Part shown: positions 53,752-63,481 of the stretch, one piece after another
Position numbering within the stretch: the first letter of the stretch is position 1
Layout: the number at the start of each line of letters is the position of its first letter
Source: an uncultured Sutterella sp.
Lineage (GTDB): Bacteria > Pseudomonadota > Gammaproteobacteria > Burkholderiales > Burkholderiaceae_F
Assembly (NCBI GenBank): GCA_900546995.1
Contig: URFF01000002.1
Coordinates: 11,952-75,951 of the forward strand
Direction: 5' to 3'
Length of the DNA stretch: 64,000 bases
Position numbers and translations under genes: made by a program
Notes under the pieces: generated by a model
What the model saw: the letters and a program-made list of their open reading frames with translations, nothing else
Told to the model about the DNA's origin: nothing
Databases searched by the model: none

Positions 53752-54750
53752 TTAATCACAATTTTTCTGGAAATTCCAGGAGTGTTTGCACATATCGTCG
53801 AGTGTGTAACGAGCTTTCCATCCCAATAGTTCAAACGCTCTCTGGGGATTGGCGTAGTTACTGGCAACGTCACCTGCCCGACGGGCAACGATTTCATAGG
53901 CAATGCTGTGACCACACGCTTTTTCATAGGCGTGGATGATATCGAGTACGGAGTAGCCGGTTCCCGTTCCCAGATTAATCGCGATCCACCCGGTGTGTGT
54001 TTGACTGTAGCTAGCGGCACAAACGTGACCTTCGGCCAAATCCACCACATGAATATAGTCGCGAACACCGGTGCCATCGGGCGTGTCGTAGTCATTGCCG
54101 AAGACGCGAACTGCTTTCATCTTGCCTGCCGCGACTCGGGCCACGTAAGGCAAAAGGTTATTGGGGATGCCGCGGGGATTTTCACCGATTAGCCCGCTTT
54201 CATGCGCACCGATCGGATTGAAGTAACGCAGGCAAACAGCAGACCATTCGGGATCGCTTGCGCAAAGGTCTTTGAGAATTTCTTCAACGTGCAGCTTGGT
54301 TCGGCCGTAGGGGTTCGTGACCGATAACGGATGGTTTTCATCCAAGGGAAGGTATTGTGGCATCCCATAAACCGTGGCACTTGAAGAGAAAATAATCCGT
54401 TTAACGTTAGCCGCTTTCATCGCACGCAAAAGCGTGATGGTGCCCGTGATGTTATTGTCAAAATATTCAAGTGGCTTTTCAACGGATTCTCCGACCGCTT
54501 TCAGGCCGGCAAAATGCACGACAGCTTCAATTTGGTAGCGCTTCAGAACATCAAACATCCGATCGTAGTCACGGATATCGCCCTCTTCGAAAATCGGTCG
54601 AAACCCCAAGATCTTTTCCAAACGGTCCAATACGGAGGGGTCGCTATTGGCGAAATTGTCGAAAATGACAACTTCATGGCCGCTTTGAGCCATGGCGACC
54701 GCGGTATGCGAGCCGATAAAGCCGGCTCCGCCCGTCAATAAAATACGCAT
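53752..54750 (-). CDS. galE: UDP-glucose 4-epimerase
   Basis: 332-residue short-chain dehydrogenase/reductase enzyme interconverting UDP-glucose and UDP-galactose for LPS and surface sugars. The NAD-binding motif is GGAGFIGSHTA from residue 7, the catalytic Ser123/Ser124 lies in FSSSATVYG, and Tyr148 and Lys152 are in NPYGRTK. The C-terminal part shows NLGTGTGYSVLDIIHAYEKA. It works on the product of GalU, whose gene begins at 63482. Divergent from the patatin gene. Confidence 0.96.
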   Translation of the reverse strand: MRILLTGGAGFIGSHTAVAMAQSGHEVVIFDNFANSDPSVLDRLEKILGFRPIFEEGDIRDYDRMFDVLKRYQIEAVVHFAGLKAVGESVEKPLEYFDNNITGTITLLRAMKAANVKRIIFSSSATVYGMPQYLPLDENHPLSVTNPYGRTKLHVEEILKDLCASDPEWSAVCLRYFNPIGAHESGLIGENPRGIPNNLLPYVARVAAGKMKAVRVFGNDYDTPDGTGVRDYIHVVDLAEGHVCAASYSQTHTGWIAINLGTGTGYSVLDIIHAYEKACGHSIAYEIVARRAGDVASNYANPQRAFELLGWKARYTLDDMCKHSWNFQKNCD

Positions 54751-54921
54751 AATGAAATACCTTCAACGGTTGAGATTTCAGACAATGATACCCAAGGCGA
54801 TTCTGGACGTCTAATTCAATAGCAACATTCGGAGTGCTATTAAAAGTTTTTGTTTTCTCAACACTTTCCGTTAATATGCGAAAAACACGGTTGTCGTTTT
54901 TGTCGATAGCAGGATATGTTC

Positions 54922-57162
54922 ATGCGTTTTCTATCCATCCTAGCGTGCGTCGCAATCAGTTTTGTTGCGACCAGTTTCCATCATTTAGCTTGTGCTGAGG
55001 AGCCAACATTGACAGAGCGTCCCAAAGTGGCGTTGGTTCTTTCCGGCGGCGGTGCACGTGGGTTTTCTCATGTGGGTGTGATCAAGGTTTTGGAAGAGTT
55101 AGGGGTCAAAATTGACATTGTCACCGGCACCAGCATGGGTGCTATGGTTGGGGGTGGCTATGCCTCGGGTTATAGCGTTGAGCAAATGCAAGACATCATT
55201 TTGAGCGTAGATTGGCGACGGATGTTCGCTTTTCGTGGGGATCGGGACGAAATTAATTGGCGGCGTCGGGAAGATGACTTTAAAAATTTAGGTGTTAAGG
55301 AAATCGGTATCGCAGAGGATCGACTGCTTTTTCCTGACTCGGTTGTGCCGGCTCAGCACTTGGGGAACTTTCTCAATCAAATCACGCGTCACGTGAGTTC
55401 AATTAATGATTTGAGTCAACTTGCTATTCCGTTTGCCGCGATTGCAACGGACTTGGATGATGGCAGTATCGTTGTCATGCAAAAAGGGGCGACGTTGGAG
55501 CAGGCGATGCGTGCGTCCATGTCCGTGCCGGGTGCCTTTTCTCCTTATCCCTACAAGGGACATTATTTGGTCGATGGGGGACTCGCGCAGAACTTACCGG
55601 TTGAGCAGGCTCGAGCCATGGGGGCTGACATCATTATTGCCGTGAATGCGAGCACGCCGTTAATGAAAGCCGATGAGATTCATTCAGTGGGCGGCGTGAT
55701 GGCTCAAATGGTGGGTATTCTCACGGAGCGAAACGTGACGCAGTCGAAATCTTTATTGGGGCCGAATGATATTCTGATTACCACCGAGTTAGAGGATTAC
55801 ACATCCGGGGACTTCACCAAAGCACGCGAGATCATTGATGCGGGTGAAAAAACGGCCAGAAAATACGCGAATCAATTAAAGCGCTTGGCGGTCTCTCAAG
55901 AGCAATACCGTCGATGGAACCTTGCTCGAGAATCGGCGGTCAAGCCTCAGGCGCCTCACGTCTTTAGTAAGATCGAGGTTAGGGGACTAGAGACAGTTAA
56001 TGCGGAAAGCGTCATTCGGAATGCAGATTTACCGACCGATGAGCCGGTGACCGAAGCGCAAGTGGCCGAGGCAGCGGCTCGGATTTGGGCAAGCGATGAT
56101 TTCACTTTGGTGCGTTATCGCTTTGAGCCCGGTCCCAACGGCACGGAAACATTGGTTTTTTCGCCTGAAGAGAAGGGGTGGGGTTATAACACCATTCGGT
56201 TCGGGGGATCACTATCGACGGACTTTAACCAAGAGCACACATTTAACGTGATTTTGGCTCACACGTTGGGTTGGGTCAATGACTGGGGCGGTGAATGGCG
56301 CAATGAAGCTCAGTTTGGTAAAGATAGTTATTTTTCGTCAAGCTTTTATCAACCGTTGGGGCCTGCGAGTCACTTTTTCTTGCAGCCAGAAATTCGCTAC
56401 GAAATGCAAACCTATGACTGGTATAACGGTTCTAACTACGCTCAGGCAAGAATTAAGAATAATCTTTGGGAAACGTCACTTGCGCTCGGTGTTGAGCTCG
56501 GACAGGCTGCGGTTCTTAAGGCCTCGGTTGGGTATATGGATGCACGGTCAAAACTGACTGTCGGAGAAGTGGCTGGGTACAACAGTATCCAAGACAGCTC
56601 AAGTTTTGGCGAAATCAGTTTACTTTATGACACGCTCGATAATGTGAACTTCCCGACGTCAGGCTTTTACCTCGAAGCCAATGCCAGACGGTATAAGAGT
56701 TTCAAAGAAGGATCCAAGCCCGAGGTGAGCGACTATTACCTCAATGCAATGTGGCCGATTCGACTAACGGACAATTGGGTGACGGTGTTGTCTGCCGAGG
56801 CGGGTAGCTCCAGTATTCCCGGCCGTTACCCTTTGGGCGGACTTTTTAAAATGTCGGGAGCCTATTACGGTCGATATACCGGTTCAGACATGGTGGCCGC
56901 TCGCTTGATCACTTATTACCGATTGGGTGACAGCGGTTTATTGGGAATGCCGCTTTATGCTGGGTTTAGTTTGGAAACCGGTCGGGTGCAGGAAGACCGC
57001 GTGCAAAGCTATATGAGCGATAACGATCTGGGAGAATGGAAGCAGGCGGGAAGCCTTTTCTTGGCAACCGATTCGTTTATCGGGCCGCTTTATTTGGCAT
57101 TTGGCCAAACAAGCGACCACGATAGTGCAGTGTACTTCTTCTGGGGAAGACCGTTTCAATAG
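54922..57162 (+). CDS. patatin-like phospholipase with POTRA and outer-membrane barrel (type Vd autotransporter)
   Basis: 746 residues from ATG 54922 (AGGA seven bases upstream; an ATG at 54916 is too close). A signal peptide ends near residue 25 (HLACA). The patatin domain (about 35-320) has the glycine loop SGGGARGFSH, nucleophile Ser71 in GTSMG and catalytic Asp218 in VDGGLAQ. A POTRA-like segment (about 335-405) precedes a C-terminal barrel of the surface-antigen/Omp85 type (about 410-746). This order is that of PlpD of Pseudomonas and FplA of Fusobacterium. Lipase activity at or outside the cell surface is expected. Confidence 0.9.
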   Translation: MRFLSILACVAISFVATSFHHLACAEEPTLTERPKVALVLSGGGARGFSHVGVIKVLEELGVKIDIVTGTSMGAMVGGGYASGYSVEQMQDIILSVDWRRMFAFRGDRDEINWRRREDDFKNLGVKEIGIAEDRLLFPDSVVPAQHLGNFLNQITRHVSSINDLSQLAIPFAAIATDLDDGSIVVMQKGATLEQAMRASMSVPGAFSPYPYKGHYLVDGGLAQNLPVEQARAMGADIIIAVNASTPLMKADEIHSVGGVMAQMVGILTERNVTQSKSLLGPNDILITTELEDYTSGDFTKAREIIDAGEKTARKYANQLKRLAVSQEQYRRWNLARESAVKPQAPHVFSKIEVRGLETVNAESVIRNADLPTDEPVTEAQVAEAAARIWASDDFTLVRYRFEPGPNGTETLVFSPEEKGWGYNTIRFGGSLSTDFNQEHTFNVILAHTLGWVNDWGGEWRNEAQFGKDSYFSSSFYQPLGPASHFFLQPEIRYEMQTYDWYNGSNYAQARIKNNLWETSLALGVELGQAAVLKASVGYMDARSKLTVGEVAGYNSIQDSSSFGEISLLYDTLDNVNFPTSGFYLEANARRYKSFKEGSKPEVSDYYLNAMWPIRLTDNWVTVLSAEAGSSSIPGRYPLGGLFKMSGAYYGRYTGSDMVAARLITYYRLGDSGLLGMPLYAGFSLETGRVQEDRVQSYMSDNDLGEWKQAGSLFLATDSFIGPLYLAFGQTSDHDSAVYFFWGRPFQ

Positions 57163-57168
57163 CGCTCT

Positions 57169-57594
57169 CTAATGATGAACGCTCAATCCAATGGCCTTGG
57201 TCGAAAGAAGCACTTCACGCGTAAAGTAAATCGTCGAAGCGAGAAGGCATCCCGAGGATAAAAGCAAAAAGCCTAATTTCATGGGATCAAGCGTCAGATT
57301 GAAGAAACACTCCAAAATGCCGGTGAGCACCTGTAAGCCACTGAAAGTGGCCGAAAGGACTACCGTCAGAATGGACATGCGTAAGAATGCGGCGCGCTTG
57401 AAAATGTACTCAATTTCCAGATTCAAATCGTGATCTTCGCGAGGAGCGATTGCATTGCGTTCTTTTAGCAACTGACGAACACGGTTTGTTGCGTGGTTAT
57501 AGCGAGCGGTCATTGCCAGTAACAATAGTCCGACGCCTGAAATCAACGTGATCGGAGGCAAGGATGTTGCAAGCATTTGATGATATTCAACCAT
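57169..57594 (-). CDS. DUF2721 family membrane protein (copy 1)
   Basis: 141 residues with three predicted membrane helices. The family core TLISGVGLLLLAMTARYNHA near residues 17-36 is followed by NRVRQLLKERNAI, a charged loop and two hydrophobic helices near 70-95 and 105-130. AAGGAGG stands before the ATG. The C-terminal TKAIGLSVHH is nearly the same as in the next copy, and spacing of 10 bp shows a tandem pair. Function unknown. Confidence 0.82.
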   Translation of the reverse strand: MVEYHQMLATSLPPITLISGVGLLLLAMTARYNHATNRVRQLLKERNAIAPREDHDLNLEIEYIFKRAAFLRMSILTVVLSATFSGLQVLTGILECFFNLTLDPMKLGFLLLSSGCLLASTIYFTREVLLSTKAIGLSVHH

Positions 57595-57604
57595 GACTTC
57601 CTCC

Positions 57605-58030
57605 TTAGTGATGCACGCTCAAACCGAGCGCTTTCATGGACGTGGTGACCTCTTTGGCAAAAATCAGTGTGGAAATCACAACAAGGACAACAGCAACCAA
57701 CAAAAGCAGTGACTTTAAGAGCATGAAGTCTGATGCGATGGCAATCTCGGCAATGCTCGCAAGCACCAGGAGCGCACTGCACATCCCGGAGAGCACCACA
57801 AGTAAAATCGCTTGGCGAAGCAAGCGAACGCGCAGAAAGATCAACTCAATGGCGTGCTCGAGATCTTCATCTTTTCTCGGACGAATCGCTTCGCTTTGAC
57901 GAAGAAGTTGCCGCAATCGGTCGGTGGAGTGGTTATATCGGTTGGTCATTGAGACCAAGAGCAGGCCAACACCCGAAATCAAAGTAATCGGGGTTAACGC
58001 CGCCTGCAGCGTAATGCCATAATCAATCAT
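57605..58030 (-). CDS. DUF2721 family membrane protein (copy 2)
   Basis: 141 residues, the same length and layout as the neighbouring copy: TLISGVGLLLVSMTNRYNHS near 17-36, DRLRQLLRQSEAI, EDLEHAIELIFLRVRLLRQA, then two hydrophobic helices and the ending MKALGLSVHH. Roughly half of the positions are identical between the two by eye, so they arose by tandem duplication and have diverged. They may form a heteromeric membrane complex. Function unknown. Confidence 0.82.
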   Translation of the reverse strand: MIDYGITLQAALTPITLISGVGLLLVSMTNRYNHSTDRLRQLLRQSEAIRPRKDEDLEHAIELIFLRVRLLRQAILLVVLSGMCSALLVLASIAEIAIASDFMLLKSLLLLVAVVLVVISTLIFAKEVTTSMKALGLSVHH

Positions 58031-58107
58031 GGTCGGAAACGGTAACCGCTTGATCCTAAAAATAGAAAGGGCGAAATGATATTCCTTTCATCGACAAAAA
58101 GAAATAG

Positions 58108-58647
58108 TTATTTAGCAGGGTTTTCACGGGGGGCGGTTACTGGCTCCAGACTTTGGGTCGTTTCCTTGAGAAAGTGAACGGTTTCCGGATGAACAATGCG
58201 TTGATAATCTGCTGTTTTAATGATGATGGAATGGTCTAAGAGCCCCGCGTTAAAAGCTAACTCGTCGTAGCGGGTAAATAGACTTGGATCCGCGACCAAT
58301 TCCAGATCGGGGTGGAAACTCACGGGCGGGACCGCGCCAAAAACGCAACCGGTTAATTCGGTGACTTCATCAGGGCTTGCAAGTGAAGCACGCCGAGCCC
58401 CGAAGTGGGCGGCCAATTGGCTTAAGTCGGCTTGCTTATCGGCAGGTAAAACCGCCAAGACATACATCTTGATGCCATTGCCCTTGAGGTGACAGACGAG
58501 AGCCTTTGCTCCCTGGCCTAAAGCGGTTCCTCGAATTTCTGCCACCGAACGGCTGGATTTGCCGGCTGCCTCATGTTCAAGCACACGAAAAGTGGCGTGA
58601 TTCTCACTAAAAAGTGAGGTTAATTTTTCGAGAACATTTTCAACCAT
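58108..58647 (-). CDS. YbaK/ProX-type aminoacyl-tRNA deacylase domain protein
   Basis: 179 residues. The YbaK fold is shown by FRVLEHEAAGKSSRSVAEIR near 20-39, GTALGQGAKALVCHLKG near 40-56 with the conserved Lys, VLAVLPADKQADLSQLA near 63 and GCVFGAVPPVSFHPDLELV near 99. The family hydrolyses mischarged tRNA, such as Cys- or Ala-tRNA-Pro. Length and the VxxGAVPP motif suit a free-standing deacylase; exact substrate is not clear. GAGGTG precedes the ATG. It is divergent from yqgE. Confidence 0.85.
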   Translation of the reverse strand: MVENVLEKLTSLFSENHATFRVLEHEAAGKSSRSVAEIRGTALGQGAKALVCHLKGNGIKMYVLAVLPADKQADLSQLAAHFGARRASLASPDEVTELTGCVFGAVPPVSFHPDLELVADPSLFTRYDELAFNAGLLDHSIIIKTADYQRIVHPETVHFLKETTQSLEPVTAPRENPAK

Positions 58648-58728
58648 GTTTCACCTCGCAAAAAAGTGTTTCCATCTTAGCGCAGATTGTCGAATTGTGT
58701 GGCAATATGGCACTCGGAGATGAAAATT

Positions 58729-59304
58729 ATGGCGAAGTTTGTTTCTTATAAAAATTATTTTTTGATTGCCGCTCCCAATATGCTTGATCCAACCTTTGCG
58801 CGAACCGTCGTTTTCCTGTGCGAGCATACGGAAAGTGGGGCGATGGGTATTGTGATTAATCGCACGATGGCGTTGAGCGTTGCCAATCTTTTGCAACGCC
58901 TGGATATTGAGAGTCACCTCGAGACGCTGCACTCGCAGTGGCTTTATGACGGTGGACCGGTTCAGATGGAAAGGGGCTTTGTGTTACACAGTCCGAAGCA
59001 AATTTTTCACTCGACGCTCCAGGTCTCTGATCGGGTGATGTTATCGACTTCGCGGGATGTTTTAGAGGCGATTGGACGGGGAGAGTCAATGCCGGAAAAG
59101 TTTTTGGTCAGCCTTGGCTACTCCGGGTGGAGTGCCGGCCAACTCGAAGATGAATTGGCAGCCAACGGCTGGTTATTGGCACCGGCTGACGAATCCATCA
59201 TTTTTGATATCGCCGCACCAAAGCGCTATGAGGCCGCTCTTTCGCTTTTAGGAATTACCGATTCCGGTTTGGACGGATGGACAAAAGAAACGGGACATGC
59301 TTGA
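58729..59304 (+). CDS. yqgE: UPF0301 family protein YqgE
   Basis: 191 residues from ATG 58729, with GGAG ten bases upstream; an ATG at 58720 is too near that site. The family core is LIAAPNMLDPTFARTVVFLC near 11-30, GAMGIVINRTM, YDGGPVQMERGFVLHS near 80 and LGYSGWSAGQLEDELAANGW near 125. Function is not established. It overlaps ruvX at TGATG; the yqgE-ruvX (yqgF) pair is conserved throughout proteobacteria, which confirms both calls. Confidence 0.94.
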   Translation: MAKFVSYKNYFLIAAPNMLDPTFARTVVFLCEHTESGAMGIVINRTMALSVANLLQRLDIESHLETLHSQWLYDGGPVQMERGFVLHSPKQIFHSTLQVSDRVMLSTSRDVLEAIGRGESMPEKFLVSLGYSGWSAGQLEDELAANGWLLAPADESIIFDIAAPKRYEAALSLLGITDSGLDGWTKETGHA

Positions 59305-59699
59305 TGCAAGAAACTTTATTGTGTTTTGACTATGGCGAGAAGCGAATCGGCGTTGCGATTGGCAATACTTTGCTGCGTGAGGCACGCCCCCTTTGCATTG
59401 TTCGTTCGGAGACCAAGGCGGCTCGGTGGGCCGGTATTGAAAAACTCGTCAATGAGTGGCAACCTAACGCCTTTGTGGTGGGATTGCCCCGTCATCCGGA
59501 CGGGACGCCACACAAAATGACCGCCTTATGCGAGCGATTTGCCCGCCAGCTTCAGGGGCGTTACCATTTACCCGTTTATTTTGTTGATGAGCGTTATTCA
59601 TCGGCAGTGGTTGACAGCGATGCAACCTGGATTGATGATGAAGCGGCTTCAGTCATTTTGCAACAGTATTTCAACGAAAATTCTCAGAAAGATCAGTAG
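59304..59699 (+). CDS. ruvX: Holliday junction resolvase-like nuclease RuvX/YqgF
   Basis: 131 residues from ATG 59304, which overlaps the yqgE stop by one base. RNase H-like fold: CFDYGEKRIGVAIGNTLL near residues 7-24 holds the first catalytic Asp; FVVGLPRHPDGTPHKMT near 56 and VYFVDERYSSAVVDSDA near 90 supply the others. In E. coli YqgF processes the 5' end of 16S pre-rRNA. Length is usual. The TAG stop is 2 bp before the next start, so the three genes form an operon. Confidence 0.94.
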   Translation: MQETLLCFDYGEKRIGVAIGNTLLREARPLCIVRSETKAARWAGIEKLVNEWQPNAFVVGLPRHPDGTPHKMTALCERFARQLQGRYHLPVYFVDERYSSAVVDSDATWIDDEAASVILQQYFNENSQKDQ

Positions 59700-59701
59700 A
59701 A

Positions 59702-60538
59702 ATGTACAAGATTGTCGGTGTATTCCGTTTTTTTGCGGCCTTATTGTTTGCTTTGGCTTGTATTGTTTTAGTGTTGGTGTATTTGCAGTGGGTCAGCCCC
59801 TCAAAAAAGCGGGGAGTGATTAAAACGTGGGCAGTCGCTTTCATGCGCATTGTCGGTATGAAGTGGCATGTTGAAGGAGAGGTGTACGACAAACCCTGCC
59901 TGATTGTCGCCAACCATATTTCATTTATTGATATTTTCGCTCTGAATGCGGTGAAACCGGGTCGCTTCATTGCTAAAAGTGAGATTGCCGACTGGCCTGT
60001 TTTCGGTCGAATTGCTAAGGGTGTGGATACGCTATTTATTCAGCGCAAAAATCATCGCTCCATCATTACAGTCAATCAACAAATCAGTGGCGCCTTGATG
60101 GATAAACAGACGATTATGCTTTTCCCTGAAGGAAAAACTAGTCCCGGCTTGACGCTTTTGCCGCTTAAGGCCAATCTCATTGAACCGGCCATTTTGTCGG
60201 GAACACCGGTGTTGCCGGTCGCCTTGTGTTACACCGAAAACGGACAGAAAACGGTCAAAGCGTCGTATGCCAACATCCAGATTTTTGTTTGCTTGTGGAC
60301 CATTGTGAGTACGCCGGGGCTTGAGCTCACCATGAAATTTCTTCCCTTGATTGATGTCAACGGGAAAACGCGACACGAGGTGGCGAAAGAGGCTTCGGCT
60401 TTGATGAGCGCGGCGATGGGCGTGGACGACCCGATGAAAGACGCCCCCGAGCCCTTGCGTCATCACTGCGATGCGATTGGCAACGACCTATCATTGACCG
60501 ATCAAAACGCCGAAGTTAAAGAAAAAATACCCAGTTAA
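59702..60538 (+). CDS. plsC: 1-acyl-sn-glycerol-3-phosphate acyltransferase family protein
   Basis: 278 residues. An N-terminal membrane helix (about 9-32) precedes the PlsC domain: motif I NHISFIDIF near 67-75 (His-x4-Asp), motif II with Gly/Arg-rich FGRIAKGVDTLFIQRKN, motif III LFPEGKTSPG near 140 and IEPAILSGTPVLPVAL. It would make phosphatidic acid from lysophosphatidic acid, or acylate ornithine lipids. Its stop is one base from that of the convergent apaH and no terminator lies between. Confidence 0.88.
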   Translation: MYKIVGVFRFFAALLFALACIVLVLVYLQWVSPSKKRGVIKTWAVAFMRIVGMKWHVEGEVYDKPCLIVANHISFIDIFALNAVKPGRFIAKSEIADWPVFGRIAKGVDTLFIQRKNHRSIITVNQQISGALMDKQTIMLFPEGKTSPGLTLLPLKANLIEPAILSGTPVLPVALCYTENGQKTVKASYANIQIFVCLWTIVSTPGLELTMKFLPLIDVNGKTRHEVAKEASALMSAAMGVDDPMKDAPEPLRHHCDAIGNDLSLTDQNAEVKEKIPS

Positions 60539-60539
60539 G

Positions 60540-61367
60540 TTACGCCAGTGGGTCCAGGTATTGAGGGGCTTTCTCTTGGATGATTTTCCGAGAGGGCAGT
60601 TCAATGGCTGTCAAAGCTCCTCCCCAGATACAGCCCGTGTCAAGCGCGATGACATGGGGCCTGATGACGAGCCCAAGCGTTGACCAGTGACCGAAAACCA
60701 CCGTGTCATCAATGGTTTTTCGGTTGGGATAGTCAAACCACGGCATTAAATCCGGACAGGTGCTTCCCGGAGCCTCTTTGGCTTTGTAATCCGGCACGCC
60801 CTTTTTATCAACAAAGCGGATGCGGGTGAAACCGTTGAGTATCGCACGCATTCTGGCTGTGCCCTTTAGTTTGGGATCCCAAAGGTCTTTGCCGTACATT
60901 TCCTGCAAGGCTTCTTTCCAGTGTTTGCCTCTTAGAATTCCTTGAATTTCTCCGGCGAGCGCTTCGGCTTCGGTGATACTCCAAGCCGGGTCGATCGCCG
61001 CGTGCACAAAGCTGTACTCTTTCCACCGATACATGAGGCGCTGATGACGCATCCAATCAATGAGCTCTTCGGCATCGGGTGCCTGGAAAATTTCCGCGAT
61101 GGTATCGCGTCGATTGGCTTTGCCGTTACCGGCGGCAGTCGCTAAAAAGTGCATGTCATGATTGCCAAGAATCACACGAGCTCGTTTGCCTAATGAACGA
61201 ATGAGTCGAAGCGTTTCCAGTGAATTGGGTCCTCGATTAATGATGTCTCCGATGAAAATCAGAGGCATTGTGTCATCAATGCGGGCTAGGAGTTTTTCAA
61301 GTGTCGGAAGACACCCGTGAACATCGCCGATAACCGTCACTTTCTCAGCGTTTTTGAAAGAAGACAT
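60540..61367 (-). CDS. apaH: symmetrical bis(5'-nucleosyl)-tetraphosphatase
   Basis: 275-residue metallophosphatase that splits Ap4A to two ADP, and in E. coli also removes Np4 caps from RNA. The metal motifs are VIGDVHGCLPTLEKLL near 12-27, FIGDIINRGPNSLETLRLIR near 37-56 and VILGNHDMHFLA near 65. VFGHWSTLGL and ALDTGCIWGGALTAIEL near 235-255 fit ApaH rather than generic phosphatases. The gene is divergent from nothing close and has no obvious ribosome binding site. Confidence 0.93.
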   Translation of the reverse strand: MSSFKNAEKVTVIGDVHGCLPTLEKLLARIDDTMPLIFIGDIINRGPNSLETLRLIRSLGKRARVILGNHDMHFLATAAGNGKANRRDTIAEIFQAPDAEELIDWMRHQRLMYRWKEYSFVHAAIDPAWSITEAEALAGEIQGILRGKHWKEALQEMYGKDLWDPKLKGTARMRAILNGFTRIRFVDKKGVPDYKAKEAPGSTCPDLMPWFDYPNRKTIDDTVVFGHWSTLGLVIRPHVIALDTGCIWGGALTAIELPSRKIIQEKAPQYLDPLA

Positions 61368-61497
61368 AGTGTGTGAACGTCAGTAAATGGAATTTGCCGA
61401 CACTATAGAACATTTTCCTTGTATTCGGGGTTTTCCCACGAAAACGGCTCCGCTTCTTGTCAAAGCAGAGCCGTACGCAACAAAGGTTAGCCAAAAA

Positions 61498-63147
61498 CTA
61501 TTTGACGCATTTGAGCGGATGCAAAGGGCGGATCATTTTGAAAAAGTCATTGCCCTTGTCGTCAATCAAAATGAATGCCGGGAAATCCTGCACTTCAATC
61601 TGATAGACCGCTTCCATACCGAGATCGGGCCATTCAATGCACTTTAAACTCTTTACGCAGTGATCGGCCAAAACGGCTGCCACACCACCGATGGTTCCTA
61701 AATAAAAGCCGCCATGGGCTTTACAGGAGTCGGTGACTTCCTGAGTACGATTGCCTTTGCCGATCATCAATAGCGAAGCTCCGTGATCTTGGAACAAGCT
61801 GACATAGGGATCCATCCGGTTGGAGGTCGTGGGACCCAACGACCCACAAAGGTACCCTTGCGGGGTTTTTGCAGGGCCCGCGTAAAGCACCGGGTGGTCT
61901 TTCATGTATTGAGGAAGGTCTTTGCCGCTATCGAGCAATTCTTTCATTCGTGCGTGAGCAATGTCACGAGCGACAATGACGGTGCCTGTTAATGACACGC
62001 GGGTTGCTACCGGGTACTTGGAAAGTTCTTGACGGATCTCATCCATCGGTCGCGATAAGTCAATTTTGATGGTCTTGCCTTCGCTTTCTTCGCGAAGCGC
62101 TTCCGGAATGAGAGTGGCAGGATGATCGTCCAGTTTTTCAATCCAGACACCGTCTTTATTAATTTTGGCTCGAATATTGCGATCGGCCGAACAGCTTACC
62201 CCCATGCCGACCGGGCAACTTGCGCCATGGCGTGGCAGGCGAATTACTCGAATGTCGTGAGCGTAGTATTTACCGCCAAACTGAGCGCCTAAACCGATAT
62301 TTTGAGCGGCTTCAAGTAACGTCTTTTCCAGTTCGATGTCGCGGAAAGCGCGTCCCGTCTCATCACCCGTTGTGGGGAGTTTGTCGTAAAAATGCGTGGA
62401 AGCGAGTTTAACCGTGAGCATGGTGCGTTCCACGGTGGTACCGCCAATCACAATGGCAATGTGATAAGGCGGGCAGGCTGCGGTACCGAATGTTTTCATC
62501 TTTTCGACAAGATAAGGCACCAAAGTTGCCGGATTTAAAATCGCTTTGGTTTCTTGAAAAAGAAACGACTTATTGGCCGAACCGCCTCCTTTGACCACGC
62601 AAAGGAAACGATACTCATTGCCTTGCACGGCATCAATGTCAATCTGAGCCGGTAGATTGCATTTGGTATTTTTCTCTTCGTACATCGATAACGGTGCGTT
62701 CTGTGAGTAACGCAGGTTATCGGTGACGTAGGTTTGAAAAACACCTAACGAAAGAGCCTCTTCGTCAGAAAAGCCGGTCCAAACGGCTTGTCCTTTTTCT
62801 GCGTGAATAATGGCAGTACCAGTATCTTGGCAAAACGGCAATTCCCCTTTAACAGCAACTTCTGCGTTGCGAAGAAATGACAAAGCGACGTACTTGTCGT
62901 TATCGGAGGCTTCTGGATCTTGGAGGATGCTTGCCACCTGCTCATTGTGTTTGCGGCGAAGCATGAAATTGGCATCATGAAAACATTGACGAGCCAACAT
63001 CGTCAGCGCTTCGGGTTGAACTTTTAGAATTTTGCGACCTTCAAAGTCGCCTTCAGAAACGTAATCTTTTGTGAGCAAATAGTATTCAGTATCGTCCTCA
63101 CCGACTTGAAACATCGGGGCGTACTTAAATTCAACGGCAGCAGCCAT
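61498..63147 (-). CDS. fumA: class I (4Fe-4S) fumarate hydratase
   Basis: 549 residues from ATG 63147, preceded by GAGGAA; the frame is open to 63213. Oxygen-sensitive TCA-cycle enzyme interconverting fumarate and malate. The N-terminal domain has [14 protein letters not shown] near 105, the middle [14 protein letters not shown] near 310-325, and the C-terminal beta domain [13 protein letters not shown] and [16 protein letters not shown]. The cluster cysteines are in these three motifs. FumA- and FumB-type cannot be told apart by sequence. It faces left, 334 bp from galU. Confidence 0.95.
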   Translation of the reverse strand: MAAAVEFKYAPMFQVGEDDTEYYLLTKDYVSEGDFEGRKILKVQPEALTMLARQCFHDANFMLRRKHNEQVASILQDPEASDNDKYVALSFLRNAEVAVKGELPFCQDTGTAIIHAEKGQAVWTGFSDEEALSLGVFQTYVTDNLRYSQNAPLSMYEEKNTKCNLPAQIDIDAVQGNEYRFLCVVKGGGSANKSFLFQETKAILNPATLVPYLVEKMKTFGTAACPPYHIAIVIGGTTVERTMLTVKLASTHFYDKLPTTGDETGRAFRDIELEKTLLEAAQNIGLGAQFGGKYYAHDIRVIRLPRHGASCPVGMGVSCSADRNIRAKINKDGVWIEKLDDHPATLIPEALREESEGKTIKIDLSRPMDEIRQELSKYPVATRVSLTGTVIVARDIAHARMKELLDSGKDLPQYMKDHPVLYAGPAKTPQGYLCGSLGPTTSNRMDPYVSLFQDHGASLLMIGKGNRTQEVTDSCKAHGGFYLGTIGGVAAVLADHCVKSLKCIEWPDLGMEAVYQIEVQDFPAFILIDDKGNDFFKMIRPLHPLKCVK

Positions 63148-63481
63148 TTCTTCCTCTTTTGGGGATGGTGGCAGAATTTCGTAGCAGCTTGTCAAATAAG
63201 CAAAACTCTGCACCCATTGTTAATTTTGGACTTAAGTTTACTAATAAACTAGAAATAAGCGCCGAATTGTATTGCCTATTTATTGCGCAAATAGTTGACT
63301 GTTTGCACAAAAGTCAGAAAACTTTGTCTTCAATTAAAGAAACAAGGGATTTTGACGTTTCGATTTGTTTCAAAATCAAAGCCTGTTTTCTGGTTTAACA
63401 AGACTTGTTGATTATACTTCTTATGTCTGGCTTATTCAGGCGCAGTCTTGTTTAGAAGCAGTAAGAGAAAAGGATTTTTGC
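63148..63481. promoter_or_regulatory. divergent fumarase-galU regulatory region
   Basis: 334 bp, AT-rich, no gene. AACAAG-A-CTTGTT (63397-63409) is a 13-bp palindrome about 70 bp before galU, and TATACT follows at about 63412-63417 as a possible -10. AAGGA near 63470 is the galU ribosome binding site. An imperfect AT-rich promoter for the fumarase is likely on the other strand but no clean -35/-10 pair was seen. No FNR box (TTGAT-N4-ATCAA) was found. Confidence 0.45.
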
